Positions 43,482-54,644 are shown, numbered from the stretch's first letter. The stretch is 64,000 nucleotides of DNA from Beverwykella pulmonaria (GCA_001599595.1 BCHH01000001.1:1267935-1331934); one strand, 5' to 3'. Notes: a model not told the origin generated them from the letters alone. Numbers and translations: made by a program.

Positions 43482-45614
43482 TTACCTTTCCTCCCCCAAC
43501 AAATCCCCAACCCACCCTAATCCATCCCTCCTATCATCCGCAACCCTCGCATATTCCAACACTAACCTATACATATAAACTAGCATATCCTCTTTCCTCA
43601 GCACCTTCCCCGCCCACTCTCTCCCTACCTGTGCAATTTTCTCCGCTTTCGCGTCGTGCCCATCTCCGCCGCGTCTGCTGACCTCATTATTTGTGTCGTG
43701 AAAATGATGTTCGTGCGCCGGGGCCTCGACCTTTAAATGCGCAAAATCGGCAGAGGAAATAGAAGTGCCAAGGAAGAACTCCATAACTCCGTAGACATCA
43801 ATGAAAGTATTATCCATAGGTATGAAGTGCAGCCAAGGGATAAGACGTGTGTCGTACCACTGCTTGTATACGCTTGCTTTGAGCACGAGAGTCCCCGCAT
43901 ACAAATTCGAGAGGAAGCCGGAGTTCGAGTCTCCGCCGTCGCCGTCGAGCACAGCTGTGTATTTATAGTTGCCTACTTCTGCCTCAACCTCTTCGTTATC
44001 GATGTCTAACTGGGCAGAGACGGAGTAGAATTCCCCATCGTAATCACATCCCCTATTCTGTCCATTCTCTAAGTCTCGATCGCACTTCAGATTTGTGAAA
44101 GCCACTTCCGCCCAACCATTGACCCACTCCGCCATCCTGCCTCCACTCTCCGTGACCAACGCATACTCATTCCCTGGCAACAGCCTGAAATTCTCCGACT
44201 GCGCCAATCCAACTGTACTCTCGTTTCCAGCATGCAGATTCGCTTCCGCGACCTCGAGCTGCGTAGCATTGAGCATGGAGACGAAACGGTGGCGGTGAAA
44301 ACGGCGCCAGTTGAGATTCGTGTTGTGGCCGCCAGTTGCCGGGCCGTGCCAGTTGAGTTTGGTCTTCTTCTGAGACCAGGGGAGGGAGACACTGAGGGAA
44401 GCCGAGGAGGTGTTCCAGTCTGAGGCACTGGGGAGAAGGATCTCATTGCTGACAGACATTTTCGACGCCCCGAATAGCGGGAATAGTTTTTTTGTGACGC
44501 TCATCGCCCTTGGTGCGACGAATGCACCGTGTAAGCCTTGCAGATTGGGATGGTAGCACGGATCTGTTGCTATTGTCCAGTTGCTTACATAGCCACCAAG
44601 CGTGTTGTTTGGAAGTTCGGTCGGCAGCATGCTGGCCGCTGAGTGGGCGTCACCGGTATGGCCTTGCGGGTGCCATATGTCATTGAATATAGGCGAGAGA
44701 CGCGCAGGCGAGTGAGGCGGACAAGCGGGCTGGACGAGAGACCAGAAGGGGCGTGGACCTAGATGTATGTGAGTGCTGGATGAATGGACGAGGCCAGAGC
44801 CGAGCCATTCAGGATCAAAGGTGAAGGTGGAATTCTCCATATTTAAGTCATTGAGACCGGAGTACTCGTCTAGAACCTCTGCCAGGGGAAGTAAGATTGG
44901 TCTTGCAATTGAAAGTGCAGTATCGATTGTCTCCCATGGGACCACCATCGCAGGCTCGTCGTCGACGTTGGGTACGATATCGGCGTCTGGTAAGTGGACG
45001 TGTGGATGACTGGCAAGAGCCTGGAGCATATCCGTCCACTGTCCTATTCTCGTGTTTCCACCTATAGATGCAGCGCTAACTACGCCACCACGAATGGATA
45101 ATTTAGAACGAAACGAATGTGTCTGGTGCCGAAGTTGGTGCGGCTCCACGCTCCAGAAAGGACCCAAATCCTGATAGATCTGGTCCCAGAACTCCTCGAT
45201 CATCACAGCGCCCTTCTCAGATGCGAAGTTATACCAAGCATCAAAGCCTGGTGGTGGATGCCGGCCCCTCTTCTTGCGATACTTTGCTGCTGCGTCTTCT
45301 AGCGATGTTGCCTGTGTCTTCAACTTTGTCTTGAACTCTTTCTCCGCAGCTGCTATGAGCTGCTCAATCGGGTGCTTCACGGGCACATCATCGCCACCAC
45401 CCCCCAGTCCAGAGCTGATCCCTTTGCCCACATCGGTCAGACTCGGGAACTTCGGCTTTGGTATTTTATGAACAACAGACGGAAGGAGTCTCAACAGTCC
45501 CTCCTCGCTACTCCAAGTCGCCGCATACACAACCGCAATGCACAACACGACCGACACAAGCGTTAACAACTGCAGAGCACGCCAAGACGGCCGAAGGCAA
45601 GTTTTAGCGTGCAT
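43482..45614 (-). CDS. Glycosyltransferase family 90 (CAP10-like) membrane protein
   Basis: Intronless gene of 710 codons, start ATG 45612-45614. One N-terminal hydrophobic segment (about residues 13-35) makes it a type II Golgi protein. CAP10/GT90 hallmarks: KLNWHGPATGGHN with the acceptor/donor-site glycine region, LNWRRFHRHRFVSML, YKQWYDTRLIPWLHFIPMDN and a following YGVMEFFLG. In Cryptococcus, members add xylose to capsule glycans and glycolipids; in moulds they are usually unstudied. Two Asn-x-Ser/Thr sites are visible in the lumenal part (MENST and WNTSS). The stem is glycine-rich (SSGLGGGGDD). The gene is full length with no sign of damage. Confidence 0.88.
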   Translation of the reverse strand: MHAKTCLRPSWRALQLLTLVSVVLCIAVVYAATWSSEEGLLRLLPSVVHKIPKPKFPSLTDVGKGISSGLGGGGDDVPVKHPIEQLIAAAEKEFKTKLKTQATSLEDAAAKYRKKRGRHPPPGFDAWYNFASEKGAVMIEEFWDQIYQDLGPFWSVEPHQLRHQTHSFRSKLSIRGGVVSAASIGGNTRIGQWTDMLQALASHPHVHLPDADIVPNVDDEPAMVVPWETIDTALSIARPILLPLAEVLDEYSGLNDLNMENSTFTFDPEWLGSGLVHSSSTHIHLGPRPFWSLVQPACPPHSPARLSPIFNDIWHPQGHTGDAHSAASMLPTELPNNTLGGYVSNWTIATDPCYHPNLQGLHGAFVAPRAMSVTKKLFPLFGASKMSVSNEILLPSASDWNTSSASLSVSLPWSQKKTKLNWHGPATGGHNTNLNWRRFHRHRFVSMLNATQLEVAEANLHAGNESTVGLAQSENFRLLPGNEYALVTESGGRMAEWVNGWAEVAFTNLKCDRDLENGQNRGCDYDGEFYSVSAQLDIDNEEVEAEVGNYKYTAVLDGDGGDSNSGFLSNLYAGTLVLKASVYKQWYDTRLIPWLHFIPMDNTFIDVYGVMEFFLGTSISSADFAHLKVEAPAHEHHFHDTNNEVSRRGGDGHDAKAEKIAQVGREWAGKVLRKEDMLVYMYRLVLEYARVADDRRDGLGWVGDLLGEER

Positions 45615-46142
45615 TACTCGTCCGCACGGTCTCGGTCACGTCCGATGGGGTATCGAATTTGAGGTGAAGTGGCAGGTGTTGTAAACAGCTTCTGGAATCC
45701 GGGGTCGCGGATCAGGAGTCGTGCTAAGGCATGAAGCGATTCGTTTCAGAGTTTAACGCTGGACGCGATGAAAAATGCGGTTGAATACGAAGTGGGGTGC
45801 AAGAAGAAAAGAGAATGGAAGGCCATGGCATGAGAATAGAAGGGAATTGGAATGATTTTGAGAAGAGAGACGTTGTGGGGAATAGATGAGGTGGTGGTGT
45901 GAGTAGATTGATGCTGCCGATCTTCCGTCCAGGGTGTATGGAGGGCTTGGCAAATCCGGGGTAATTGGGATTAAAGATGGGAGCTACTTAACGCCAACGG
46001 CTCAAATAGAAGCAGGAGGACAGTAGATAAAATAAGAGCCAAAAAATATGTTGGCATATTACGCCGCATTGTAGCACAAGAGACGGCTAAGCTATGTATC
46101 TTACAATCCATAACAACGACCCAGGATGTATTCAACTTCCCC
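45615..46142. other. Intergenic between GT90 and Rtt106 genes
   Basis: Holds the GT90 promoter and the 3' flank of the Rtt106 gene. No supported gene or repeat. Confidence 0.5.
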
Positions 46143-47607
46143 TTACTCTTGCATCTCTTCGCCTTCGCCCTCTTCATACACCCCGGTCTCGCCGTCTTCG
46201 TATTCTCCACCGCCCTCTTCATCATCACTATCGTCGCTACCGCTACCGCTACCCTCACTCTCACCCTCGCTGCCTGGATCATAGTCTTCTTCGTCTTCCT
46301 CCTCTTCCTCTTCTTGCAGCAGTCTTTCAGCTTTCTGCAACTCTGTCTCCTCCTCTTCTCCAGCGCCAGCACCTGCCCCATTGGTCGCATTCCCGTTTTC
46401 GGCGGGCGGGTTGACATTGAGCTTCTTCGCTCTTCTTGCCGCGGCCATACTCGCATCCTGGAGGCCGTGCACTTGTACGTAGTCATTGATTCCAGTATAG
46501 TCTGCTTGGTCGAGCATGCCGAACTCGATTTCTTGCGTCGGGGTTGTTATGACGAGGTTGAATGTGTTGCGTAGGACTGCAGTATAAGACACGGAGTTTA
46601 TGGAGTCGAAGGCAAAGAAGGTGAGGGGTTTCTTGAAACCCCAGAGGATGCCTACGCGCGTGAAGAAAAGATAGCCTGCAGCACACTGTCAGTGGCTTCG
46701 TCCCTGAGAAAAGGCTATGAAACTCGCCTTCTTTACTGCCCCGATGTCCTTTGACGTGAAATGCTGGCTCGCCTTTGCGATGACTCTGCGGTATGGCACT
46801 TTTAAAGTCCTCGGCGTCGGGGAACACGACGTCCTTCTTCGTACCTGCCTGTATTAGGCAGTGGTGGATTGCTTCTGCCATGGGCCCTGGACCCGGGTCT
46901 TCGCCTTCTACGATATTCTTCCCTGTCAGCTCTTCGAATGTCCATACTATCGGTTCGGGAAGGGAGGTTTTGAGGTGGTCGGGTACGGGGTTCACGCCAT
47001 CGCCGTGGAGAGGGAGAACCACGAAGTTGTGCTGCCGCTTCGCCTTCTCGGGGACGGGGATGCAGAAAATTTGGTCTGTCAGATATTGTCAGCCCCATTC
47101 GTCTCACGCAAGGATTGTGTAATCGCATGTAGCGGGAACATGGCTCACCAACGTCTTTCCAGGCGATCCCAAATTCAACCTTCCCATCGGCACCCACCCC
47201 CCTGATCCCGCCCTCCTTCTTGTTGAGCACCAGCTCGAGCGTGAACTTCTTGCGCTGTGGAAGCGAGAAGCTGACGCCGGAGTAGCTCCGCCATGCCTTG
47301 ACCGTTGGGTCTGTCAGGCTGCCCCCTGCTGAGCCGTTCTGCGCGCTGTTGCTGTCCTCCAGCTTGCGCTTCTTGAACGCGGGTTCGGTCGTAGACTGTG
47401 AAGTCTGGTTGAGAATGTACGTTGAGATATCGTGAAAGAGCGTGGTCTGAGTGGGATATTGGTCTGCGGGAGCTTGTCAGAAATTATTTGCGCGGCTAGG
47501 AATCGCCATCAAACAGGCGGCCTACCTATGGCGGCGTACACTCTTTTGCGCAGCTCGTTGTTTCCAGCAAAGGCGGAGTCGATATCCTGCAGATTTGCGC
47601 CTGCCAT
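46143..47607 (-). CDS. rtt106: Histone chaperone Rtt106
   Basis: Exons 47526-47607, 47149-47463, 46728-47075 and 46143-46675 give 425 residues. The third intron (46676-46727) has a GC donor (AAG|GCGAGT...CTGCAG), a consensus GC-AG intron. Rtt106 binds H3-H4 with acetylated H3K56 and deposits it during replication and silencing. Recognisable parts are the tandem PH-like region ([43 protein letters not shown]) and the block [28 protein letters not shown]. The end is a long acidic tail of Glu, Asp and Ser (about 80 residues), as in other fungi. Start ATG 47605-47607 gives an intact conserved N-terminus. Confidence 0.92.
46676..46727 (-). other. GC-AG intron of rtt106
   Basis: On the minus strand the exon ends AAAGAAG, the intron begins GCGAGTTTC and ends GTGCTGCAG, and the exon resumes GCTATCTTTTC. 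Only this join gives [11 protein letters not shown] with the frame intact. Confidence 0.75.
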
Positions 47608-48744
47608 GGTGGTGCAGTTTGTGCTTTCGAAGTGTTGTGTGGTGATGTGGTCGTGATGGCGGTTTTGGTGTTGACCATGTCCAGATGGCTGAGTGGTGGG
47701 GACGCGCCGCGGCTGAAGCGCGACTGGTGGCCTCAGGCATAAATGGCAACTTCTCAACTGGCAAGAGCCTGCTCTTCCTCCCTCCCTTGGTCTCCCACAA
47801 CGCACAACAGCTCGAACGTTCTCGATCCTCGCCGAATCACTTCATTGAATTACTCTATACGCTCGACCTAGTTAGATATTATCGTTGAAGACCAATTGGA
47901 ACGGCAATCAACAATGAGAGCAACCCTTTTGCGCCTTAGTCCCCGAATTGAACCAGCAATCGCAGAACTCAGTAGCAACTACAACCATACCACACCGCCG
48001 AAAAAATTGACCGCTAATTCTTCTTCCCATAGAAGCAACGAGCGTCATAGGTTCCGTCGTTGAGAAAAAAAGGGAGTCGCAATGCTTCGTTGATGTGCTA
48101 GGCCTAATCAAGCAACGAACCAGAAGAACACTATATACAGTCCAAGCGAGCATTTCCAACCGGGGTTAGCTGTATCTGGCATGGTCGCTTCTGCTAGGAC
48201 TTTACGGGACGCTTCTATGGCTGTCATGCCGTTTGCCTCGCACGATTTCACGTCTGTCATTTGGAGGTCATTGCAAATAAGTTCAACCGTGGCTTACCAT
48301 CCAGACAGCCACAATAATCGGAGCTCCAAATACCTCTACCCTGCTATTCCCTCGGTGGGCGCATCTTTACCTGTTCCTCAGCCTCGATTGTTCTTTCCCC
48401 TTACCTAGTACTGCCTCCGGTGTTAGATGGTCAGATCGACTGATTGAACTCCGTTATAATGTAACCCCCAGTGCCGGCAATACTTTCCTTCATCCACGAT
48501 CCTCAGAACCACTCAAATAATCAATACGTTTATTCAGCTACTGGCAATAATCTTTATAATTTTCGCGCATAAAACTTGATAACGTCCGTCCCTAAGCGGA
48601 GAGACACCCCTGCAGCGATACGATCGGCAGGGTACCTCAACATTGTCGCAACACAACTATGCATCGCGGCGTAGATACTACTGCTGCACAAAGTACGTAC
48701 CTAGAGTGGTCAATTACGAATGCTACTTATTGTAGACATTCGAA
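47608..48744. other. Intergenic
   Basis: Rtt106 promoter side and about 900 bp with no supported gene. A tRNA-like A-box (GGCTGAGTGG at 47684) was checked and rejected. Confidence 0.45.
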
Positions 48745-49204
48745 AATTACATGAGCGCCGTCGCAAGAACATCGCCTTCGCTTCCTTGTGCTTGCCTTGA
48801 TTTGCGTAGAGCATGCCCAGGTTGTTGGCTATATTGGATGTCGACGTGGACTTCGGCCCAAGCGCCTCCCTCCCTTTCAGCGCCCGCTCGTATATCGCCT
48901 CCGCCTCCTTCAGCTTGCCTTGGTCCTCGTAGAGGATGCCCAGGTTGTTGACCGTGTCGAGTGTCGACGTGTGCTTCGGTCCAAGTACCTCCTAGTACCC
49001 TTGCGGCGCCCGCTCGTACATCGCCTCCGCCTTGTCCAGCTTGCCTTGGTTCCGAGTAGAGGTCACTGGCCAGCACGGCAGCCGATGGATGCTGTTGGAG
49101 GATCTGCCGCGCTACATTGCCGAACCCTAGCAGGATCGAGTCGTCGCTGCTGGCATCGATCCAGAAGACCGCCGAATACTGCCTCTTATGTCGACAATGC
49201 CTAA
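48745..49204 (-). pseudogene. NLR remnant: NB-ARC fragment joined to kinesin-light-chain-type TPRs
   Basis: Reading the minus strand from 49200, the first frame gives KRQYSAVFWIDASSDDSILLGF, the conserved strand-and-helix after the P-loop of fungal NB-ARC proteins. It is followed closely by tetratricopeptide repeats in another frame (KAEAMYERAP, NNLGILYEDQGKLKEAEAIYERAL, NNLGMLYANQGKHKEAKAMF). A one-base shift separates the parts, and a TAG lies in the first TPR. The P-loop, the rest of NB-ARC and any effector domain are missing. It therefore looks like an internally deleted NB-ARC-TPR receptor gene of the kind involved in fungal self/non-self recognition. It ends at the stop of the zinc-cluster gene, suggesting the deletion or insertion joined them. 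Confidence 0.7.
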
Positions 49205-49205
49205 G

Positions 49206-50696
49206 TTAGCAGGCCACCACCTCTGCCACGCTAGCAATGTTGATCACCAATTTGCCAAAATCGTCGACATTTGCCATCCATCGGTCGAGCAAACTTGATC
49301 GAGCATAGTCGAGATATTCGTGTTGGAGCAATTCGCCATAGTATGGCCGCTTGTCACCCAAAAGATCATAGCGTTGCGTCCATTCAGCTTGGGTTTTTGC
49401 TTCCCACAACTGCTGGCTACATGGTAGCAACATTTCGGACCATAGAGCAAGGCTATTGCATCGCCCATTGATCATGCCGGGGCTGATGTCATATAGGAGA
49501 TCGATAATGAACAGCGCAGCAATAGTTCTCCGCAGAGACTCGGCCATGACCCAACCACAAACGCTTGGTCTGACGGGAGATGCAGGATCACAATACGCTG
49601 TTATGACTCCTCTTAGTCTCCACAACAATTGAGTCATGGTTTGGATAAGCGGAACATCGAAGTCGGTGTCCTCATCGTCTGTAGAAGATACTCGAAGCAA
49701 AAAGTAGGTCGTGACAGCTTGTAGTGCGTTGATGGCAATCATATCCTCGTACTCCGAGATCTCTTGCATCAAGCGCTCCTGCTCGATCCTGAGTATTTTC
49801 CAAAAATAAGATGCGTTGTTTGGAGTTTTGCTACGCCATAGCCCAACTGTAGTTGCACATCGAAGAAGTGGCCCAGGCCCGTTTTTGTGCGTGTTCTTTT
49901 TGTTGTTCGTCAGGCATTTATGATGTATAAACGGCGATGAGTTTTTGTCCGAGAGCATCATGTACGGGTATTGTTGGATTGTCTGTACCATGTATTTTCC
50001 AAGCAAAGAGAATGGTCCCCAGGTCGCCCCTCTCCGAGTGAATGCTTTGACAGGGTGAAGACTCAGCTGCGGACCTAATGTATAGAGGTTCATCCTATTC
50101 CACTGGTCTGAGATGGGATTATGAGGCAGCCAGCGGTCCACGCCGTCTTTCGCGGGGGGCATGGGAAAAGTCCCAGATAATTTCCAGACAGTAGACATCG
50201 GTAGGTGTGAAGTCTGTTCCACAACGATTTGATCCACTTGAGACGAGGCTGTATCCCGCGGCTCGTCGAGAGAGATATGGCTGATTGATGCATCGTTCCA
50301 GTCAGCGAGCAAAGGTTCGCTTTGTGAGCAGCTCAATGCATCCGAGCTACAAAGGTCGTCTACTTCGATAGTGAAACTCGGCTCAGATCTCATGGTGACG
50401 GGTGTGTCTTCTTGCTGACCGCCTTCGAGCTTGCATTCGATTCCTTTTTGTCTGCATCTTGAGCAACGCGGAGATGTTGCAACATTGCAATGGGTTTTCG
50501 CTTTGATGCATGCCAGACATGATCGCTTCCGCGGCCTCGGGGGCCTCTTGGCTTTTTTCCGACAATAACTGGTATGGCGAATATGTGCCTTCTCTGTTGC
50601 CAATCAGCCCAGTTTCCATGATGTGGAGAGCCACAACCTACTGTTGTCGGAACATTTACGGCACAATGGACAGGTCAGGTCATCGCTCATCGCCAT
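49206..50696 (-). CDS. Transcription factor with C2H2-like finger and Zn(II)2Cys6 cluster
   Basis: Exons 50642-50696 and 49206-50593 joined over a 48 nt intron (GTAGGT...CAACAG) give 480 residues with ATG 50694-50696. The large second exon has no ATG of its own before the zinc cluster, which supports exon 1. Exon 1 supplies C9 and C12 (CPLC) of a C2H2-like finger whose ligands continue at H22, H25 and possibly C29. Directly after comes Zn2Cys6: C44-x2-C47-x6-C54-x7-C62-x2-C65-x6-C72. The two-finger order is known in fungal pathway regulators. The rest resembles the fungal-specific regulatory region. It is divergent from the reductase gene at 51305, a possible target. Specific role unknown. 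Confidence 0.8.
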
Positions 50697-50834
50697 TGAC
50701 GAACTGAAAATTCGCAAATGGATCAAAGGGTGCCCGTGATGGACAGATGACATGGGAACATTTTTATAAGCAACCTCGCGGAACTCCGTAAGATCGAGTG
50801 CTAATTCCGCTTATTGCCGACGCCTAAAATGCTA

Positions 50835-50956
50835 CACGGCCCTCCCATGAATGAATGACTAGCGCTATCCGTGCGTCTTTTATACAAATCCTTAGTTTTC
50901 CATACAAATTTTGTCCGTGCGGTGGCTCGCGCTAGCCATTCATTCATGGGACCGTG
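50835..50956. mobile_element. 122 bp MITE-like element with TA target duplication
   Basis: Imperfect terminal inverted repeats of about 30 bp: left CACGGCCCTCCCATGAATGA..., right (reverse complement) CACGGTCCCATGAATGAATG.... Both continue with CTAGCGC. TA flanks each end (50833-50834 and 50957-50958), the usual Tc1/mariner target site. No coding capacity. It is not an obvious deletion derivative of the Pogo-type element at 52960-54644. Confidence 0.75.
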
Positions 50957-51209
50957 TAACAGCGCGGCGTGTGGAGACGAAAACTCCTTATCGTCCATAA
51001 TACTTTTAATCTTTATGCGTCTGTCTTGATGACAAATAGTTTTGCAAATATGTGTTCAATGAATAGTCTGCCGCCATGCATATGGGATCTCACGGCATTC
51101 CGTAAGACATCTTTGGACCCGAATAATCAGTCATTCTCTATCGTCCGAAGGCTCGCAGTATTGAGCCGAACGGCGGAATCAGCTAGACGATGCTTCATTG
51201 CGCAACAAG

Positions 51210-51216
51210 TATAAAA
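51210..51216 (+). promoter_or_regulatory. TATA box candidate of the reductase gene
   Basis: TATAAAA, 89 bases upstream of the start codon at 51305. Position and sequence fit a fungal core promoter; no expression data. Confidence 0.4.
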
Positions 51217-51304
51217 TGGAGGCCGTCGCAGCGCAGTAAAGGTCAATCAAATTCTCAGTAGCTCAAAGAACTTCCGCTCTAAACACCACAACCCAATCAT
51301 CGAG

Positions 51305-52475
51305 ATGTCTGCCTTCAAGAACGAAGCCGCCTGGATTATGACGGAGAAGGCGAAGGAGTTGGAAGTACGGGAAGGTCCAGTGCCAAATCCAACAGCAGAA
51401 GAGGTGGTGATCAAAGTCGCGTATGCTGCTGTCAACCCTACAGACTGGAAGGTGAGTACACCTGCTGCACCATGTAGTAAATCTAACCCATCTCAGACGC
51501 AAGACCATCCCTCCCTGAGCCTTCCGTATCCATTCATCTTGGGAACCGACGTCTCAGGGACCGTCGCTCAGGTCGGCAGCGCAGTCACAAAATTCAAAGT
51601 CGGTCAGCGAGTGATCGGTCACTGCGACGGCCTCATTTCCCTAAACACCACGAGCGCTGGATTTCAACTGTACAGCACGTGCCGGGAACGTGTCGTATCT
51701 GCGGTTCCAGACTCTCTGCCCCTCGCCAATGCCGCTGTGTTGCCTTTGGGTGTCGATACTGCAGCAACAGGACTGTACCATGACCTCAAGCTTCCGCTGC
51801 CTTCGCTGAACCCGACGTCGACGGGAAAGACCATCCTCATCTGGGGAGGGGCATCTTCTTGTGGAAGCTCCGCCATTCAGTTAGCTGTGGCTAGTGGATT
51901 GCGTGTTATCACTACTGCCAGCAAGGCTAATTTTGACTATGTCAAAAGCCTTGGTGCATCAGAGGCGTTTGACTATCGCGCATCGGATGTCGTTGACCAG
52001 CTGAAGACCGCATTGAAGGAGGGCGACCTTGTCTTCGACTGCATCAGCACGCCAGACGTGCAGATCGCATGCGCCGAGATCCTCTCGTCAATCGGCGGCA
52101 GCTATCTACCAATAGTCCTGAAACCAGAAAAGGGCCTGCCCGGCAACTTGGATGTGCAACCCGGTCAGTGAGCTCAGAGCATGGATTTGTTTAGTTGCTA
52201 ACATGCCATCGACAGTCATGGGCTTAGCACCAGCCTTCTCTACCAGTGAGCTGAATGAGCTACTTGGTTCATGGGGAACGGGTGGTGCGCCTCACATTGG
52301 CACGGCTGTTTGGCATGACTTCATGCCAAAGGCACTGGAGACTGGAAAGTTCCAGGCGAAGCCCGACCCGCACGTTGTCAAAGGCGGCCTTTCAAAGGCG
52401 CAAGAAGGCATAAACATTTTGAGAAATGGTGTTTCGGCGAAGAAGGTTGTGATTGAGATTGCTGCCGAGGCCTGA
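51305..52475 (+). CDS. Medium-chain dehydrogenase/reductase, zinc-independent (enoyl/quinone reductase-like)
   Basis: Exons 51305-51451, 51497-52163 and 52216-52475 give 357 residues; introns of 45 and 52 nt. Start ATG 51305. The GroES-like N-terminal half contains VNPTDWK and PFILGTDVSGTV; the Rossmann half contains LIWGGASSCGSSAIQLA for NAD(P)H. The structural and catalytic zinc cysteines of alcohol dehydrogenases are absent, as in quinone reductases and the stand-alone trans-enoyl reductases of polyketide pathways. No polyketide synthase lies nearby, so a general detoxifying role is as likely. It may be controlled by the divergent zinc-cluster factor (inference from arrangement only). Confidence 0.88.
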
Positions 52476-52959
52476 TGCTGGGATTAACCTTGTGACCCGT
52501 CGTTGTGCCTGAAGTTATCTGCAATGACATTCCGCGGAAGGCTGTAAAATTCCAAGATTCGCGACATAAGCCAAAATAACCAGTCGCAATTACTTGCCGA
52601 CATTGTATCTAATCGAAATCTACAATGAGAGGAGAGCTCAACGCCACTTCATTCAATTGTAGCGAATATCTTTTAAAGTCTGGGACCCGTCTTGGTCAAA
52701 ATTTGAATTTTGCAATGCCTCAAAGTAGAAAATTCCAGTCTTCAGGCGACACAGACCTGACGACAATCCATCATTTCTCGCATAACTATTTCTGCGTACC
52801 CTTGGCAATGTGTTCACAACCTTGACCTAGCTTCGTTCCAACGATCGCAACTAAGCAGAAATAGAGAGCGGCTTCTCAGTAAGAAAGGCACGAATGAAGC
52901 GATGACAAATGGATACCATACTCAAATGTAGATGAACGTGCAATCCCCATTGCAAACTG
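52476..52959. other. Intergenic
   Basis: Three-prime flank of the reductase and boundary of the transposon. A terminal inverted repeat for the transposon could not be identified with confidence. The ORF 52625-52825 has no support. Confidence 0.4.
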
Positions 52960-54644
52960 TCATATCATTCGTGCTACTGGCGCTCTGAACTCGGAGACGG
53001 GCGCTGTGTTTACATTTATTCCAAGAATATCTGTTACAGATGAACCAATGACTGGCTCAGCTATCATGAGCGCCGTTTCTTCTTCCGAAGCCGGCGCTGT
53101 TTGACTCTTGCGCTTCCGCCCTCGCTTTTCTGTCCCTGCCGCTTTCTCTGCGTCTTTTGCAGCACGCTTGGCTCGTGCTTCTTCGAGATCTTTACTGCTC
53201 ATCACTTTTGCAGTGCCTAAAACTATAGATTTGGCCGTTCGACGCGCTCTGGCTTCGTTGTTTGTTCTATATAGAAACCCTATTTGCTCCTTTTGAAGGG
53301 CTTGCTCGGCAAACGATGTGTTGGCTGTATCTACGAGCTTCTGTACGCGTTTCTGCAAACGTTATTTGCTCGCTTCATCCAGGTTGTGTGCATCATCGTT
53401 GATTGCAGCTTGCAGATTTAATACTCCCTCAGCATTCACCGGGGTGACTGGCGTTATTGGTGGTTCGATTACGTCAGCTTGTGCAGCTGGGCATAACGTT
53501 ATGCGCACTTCGCACGCGGCGTTAACTTTCGAGTCTGTGACTGGTTTTGGTGTAGCTTGGAGCACTCTATCAGGATTGAATGGAAACAAACCGCTCTTCG
53601 CCCATCCTGCGAGTATGTTCTTCTCGGTGAAGGCCGCATGTCTTGCTGGATAGCACAAATATGTGAAGAGGGCCTTGCCGACGGTGCCAACACCGCCTCG
53701 TTCCAGTTTTTCGAGTTCATCGCGATAAGCTGCTTTGAGTGGGGCAAACACGGCTACATCACAGGGCTGCAATTTGTGGGAAGTATGAGAAGGCAGGCGA
53801 CCTGGGATGATGTTGATCTCGAAGCAGAACTCCAATATCTCGAGGCTTTCGTGAGTCCCAAAACCATCGGAGATCAACACGCGCGGGTTTCCATTAGCCC
53901 GCTCTCTTGTCTGGGGTCGAACACGCGCTTGAGCCACTCAAAGCTGATCTCGGAGTTGGTGTATCCAGACTCTGAGCATGCATAGTGCCAGCCAGGCGTG
54001 GACTTTGTCGTCCAGTCGGCTCTATGAGTCGCCGCGGGCCAGATAATCATTGGATTGAGATACCTACCGTCGCCACTGATACATTCTATGGCTGTCACGA
54101 CGGTGCGCTTTACACGGGCGCTTCTGCACTGTCGTAAACCCTCCCTACCTATGAGGACCTTAATGTTGGCCAGTATACTAAGCATAATACCGGTTTCATC
54201 TATATTGTAGACGTTCTCGGGGAGAATAGTATCCCTGTGGAGTACCTCTCTGATCTTCTTAAACTAATCCACAATCTTATCATAGATATTGTTTGGGTGA
54301 CGGTTCTAATCTATGGCAGCCACTCTCTTTGCTTTCAGTGTTGGATTTTGTAGCTCGAAGGAGCGGGCCTAGTGCTTGCCTGGAGGCTTCGGCGGTCTCT
54401 TGTTAACGGCCCGCTGGCGGGCGATACTAAACGCTAGTGAAGCAATATATTTGATTCGCACGGGCTGTCCAAGGTCAGACATATGCAGCAAAAGCTTGAC
54501 AAGGGCTTTCTCTTCGCATGGAGTAAGATACTGCTCGCCCCGGTCTTTCGCCTGTCTTGAGCGTCGGCCACGAGCACGATGATGCAGAGTGGTATGAGGG
54601 ACGTCGCCATACTTTGCTAGAGAGGGCTTTCTACATGGAGCCAT
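52960..54644 (-). mobile_element. Decayed Pogo/Fot1-type Tc1-mariner transposon (DDE transposase pseudogene)
   Basis: Read from 54644 downward: an HTH-like N-terminal part (ALVKLLLHMSDLGQPVRIKYI), then NVYNIDETGIM with the first catalytic Asp, GYTNSEISFEWL, VLISDGFGTHES with the second Asp, and PSHTSHKLQPCDVAVFAPLK before a charged C-terminal tail. This is the DDE_1 layout of fungal Pogo/Fot1 elements. The frame is broken by several stops and by one frameshift between 53874 and 53937. The stops that I could compare are explained by CAA/CAG-to-TAA/TAG or TGG-to-TAG changes, as RIP produces. The element is therefore inactive. Confidence 0.8.

Larger units (their letters stand above)
50697..51304. 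promoter_or_regulatory. Divergent promoter region containing a MITE
   Basis: Shared upstream region of the zinc-cluster factor (minus) and the reductase (plus). The MITE at 50835-50956 sits inside it. A TATAAAA box lies at 51210-51216, about 90 bases before the reductase ATG. Confidence 0.5.

Noticed and set aside
47675..47765. tRNA-Ser/Leu suggested by GGCTGAGTGGTGG
   Set aside because: No T-arm (GGTTCGA-type) at the right distance.
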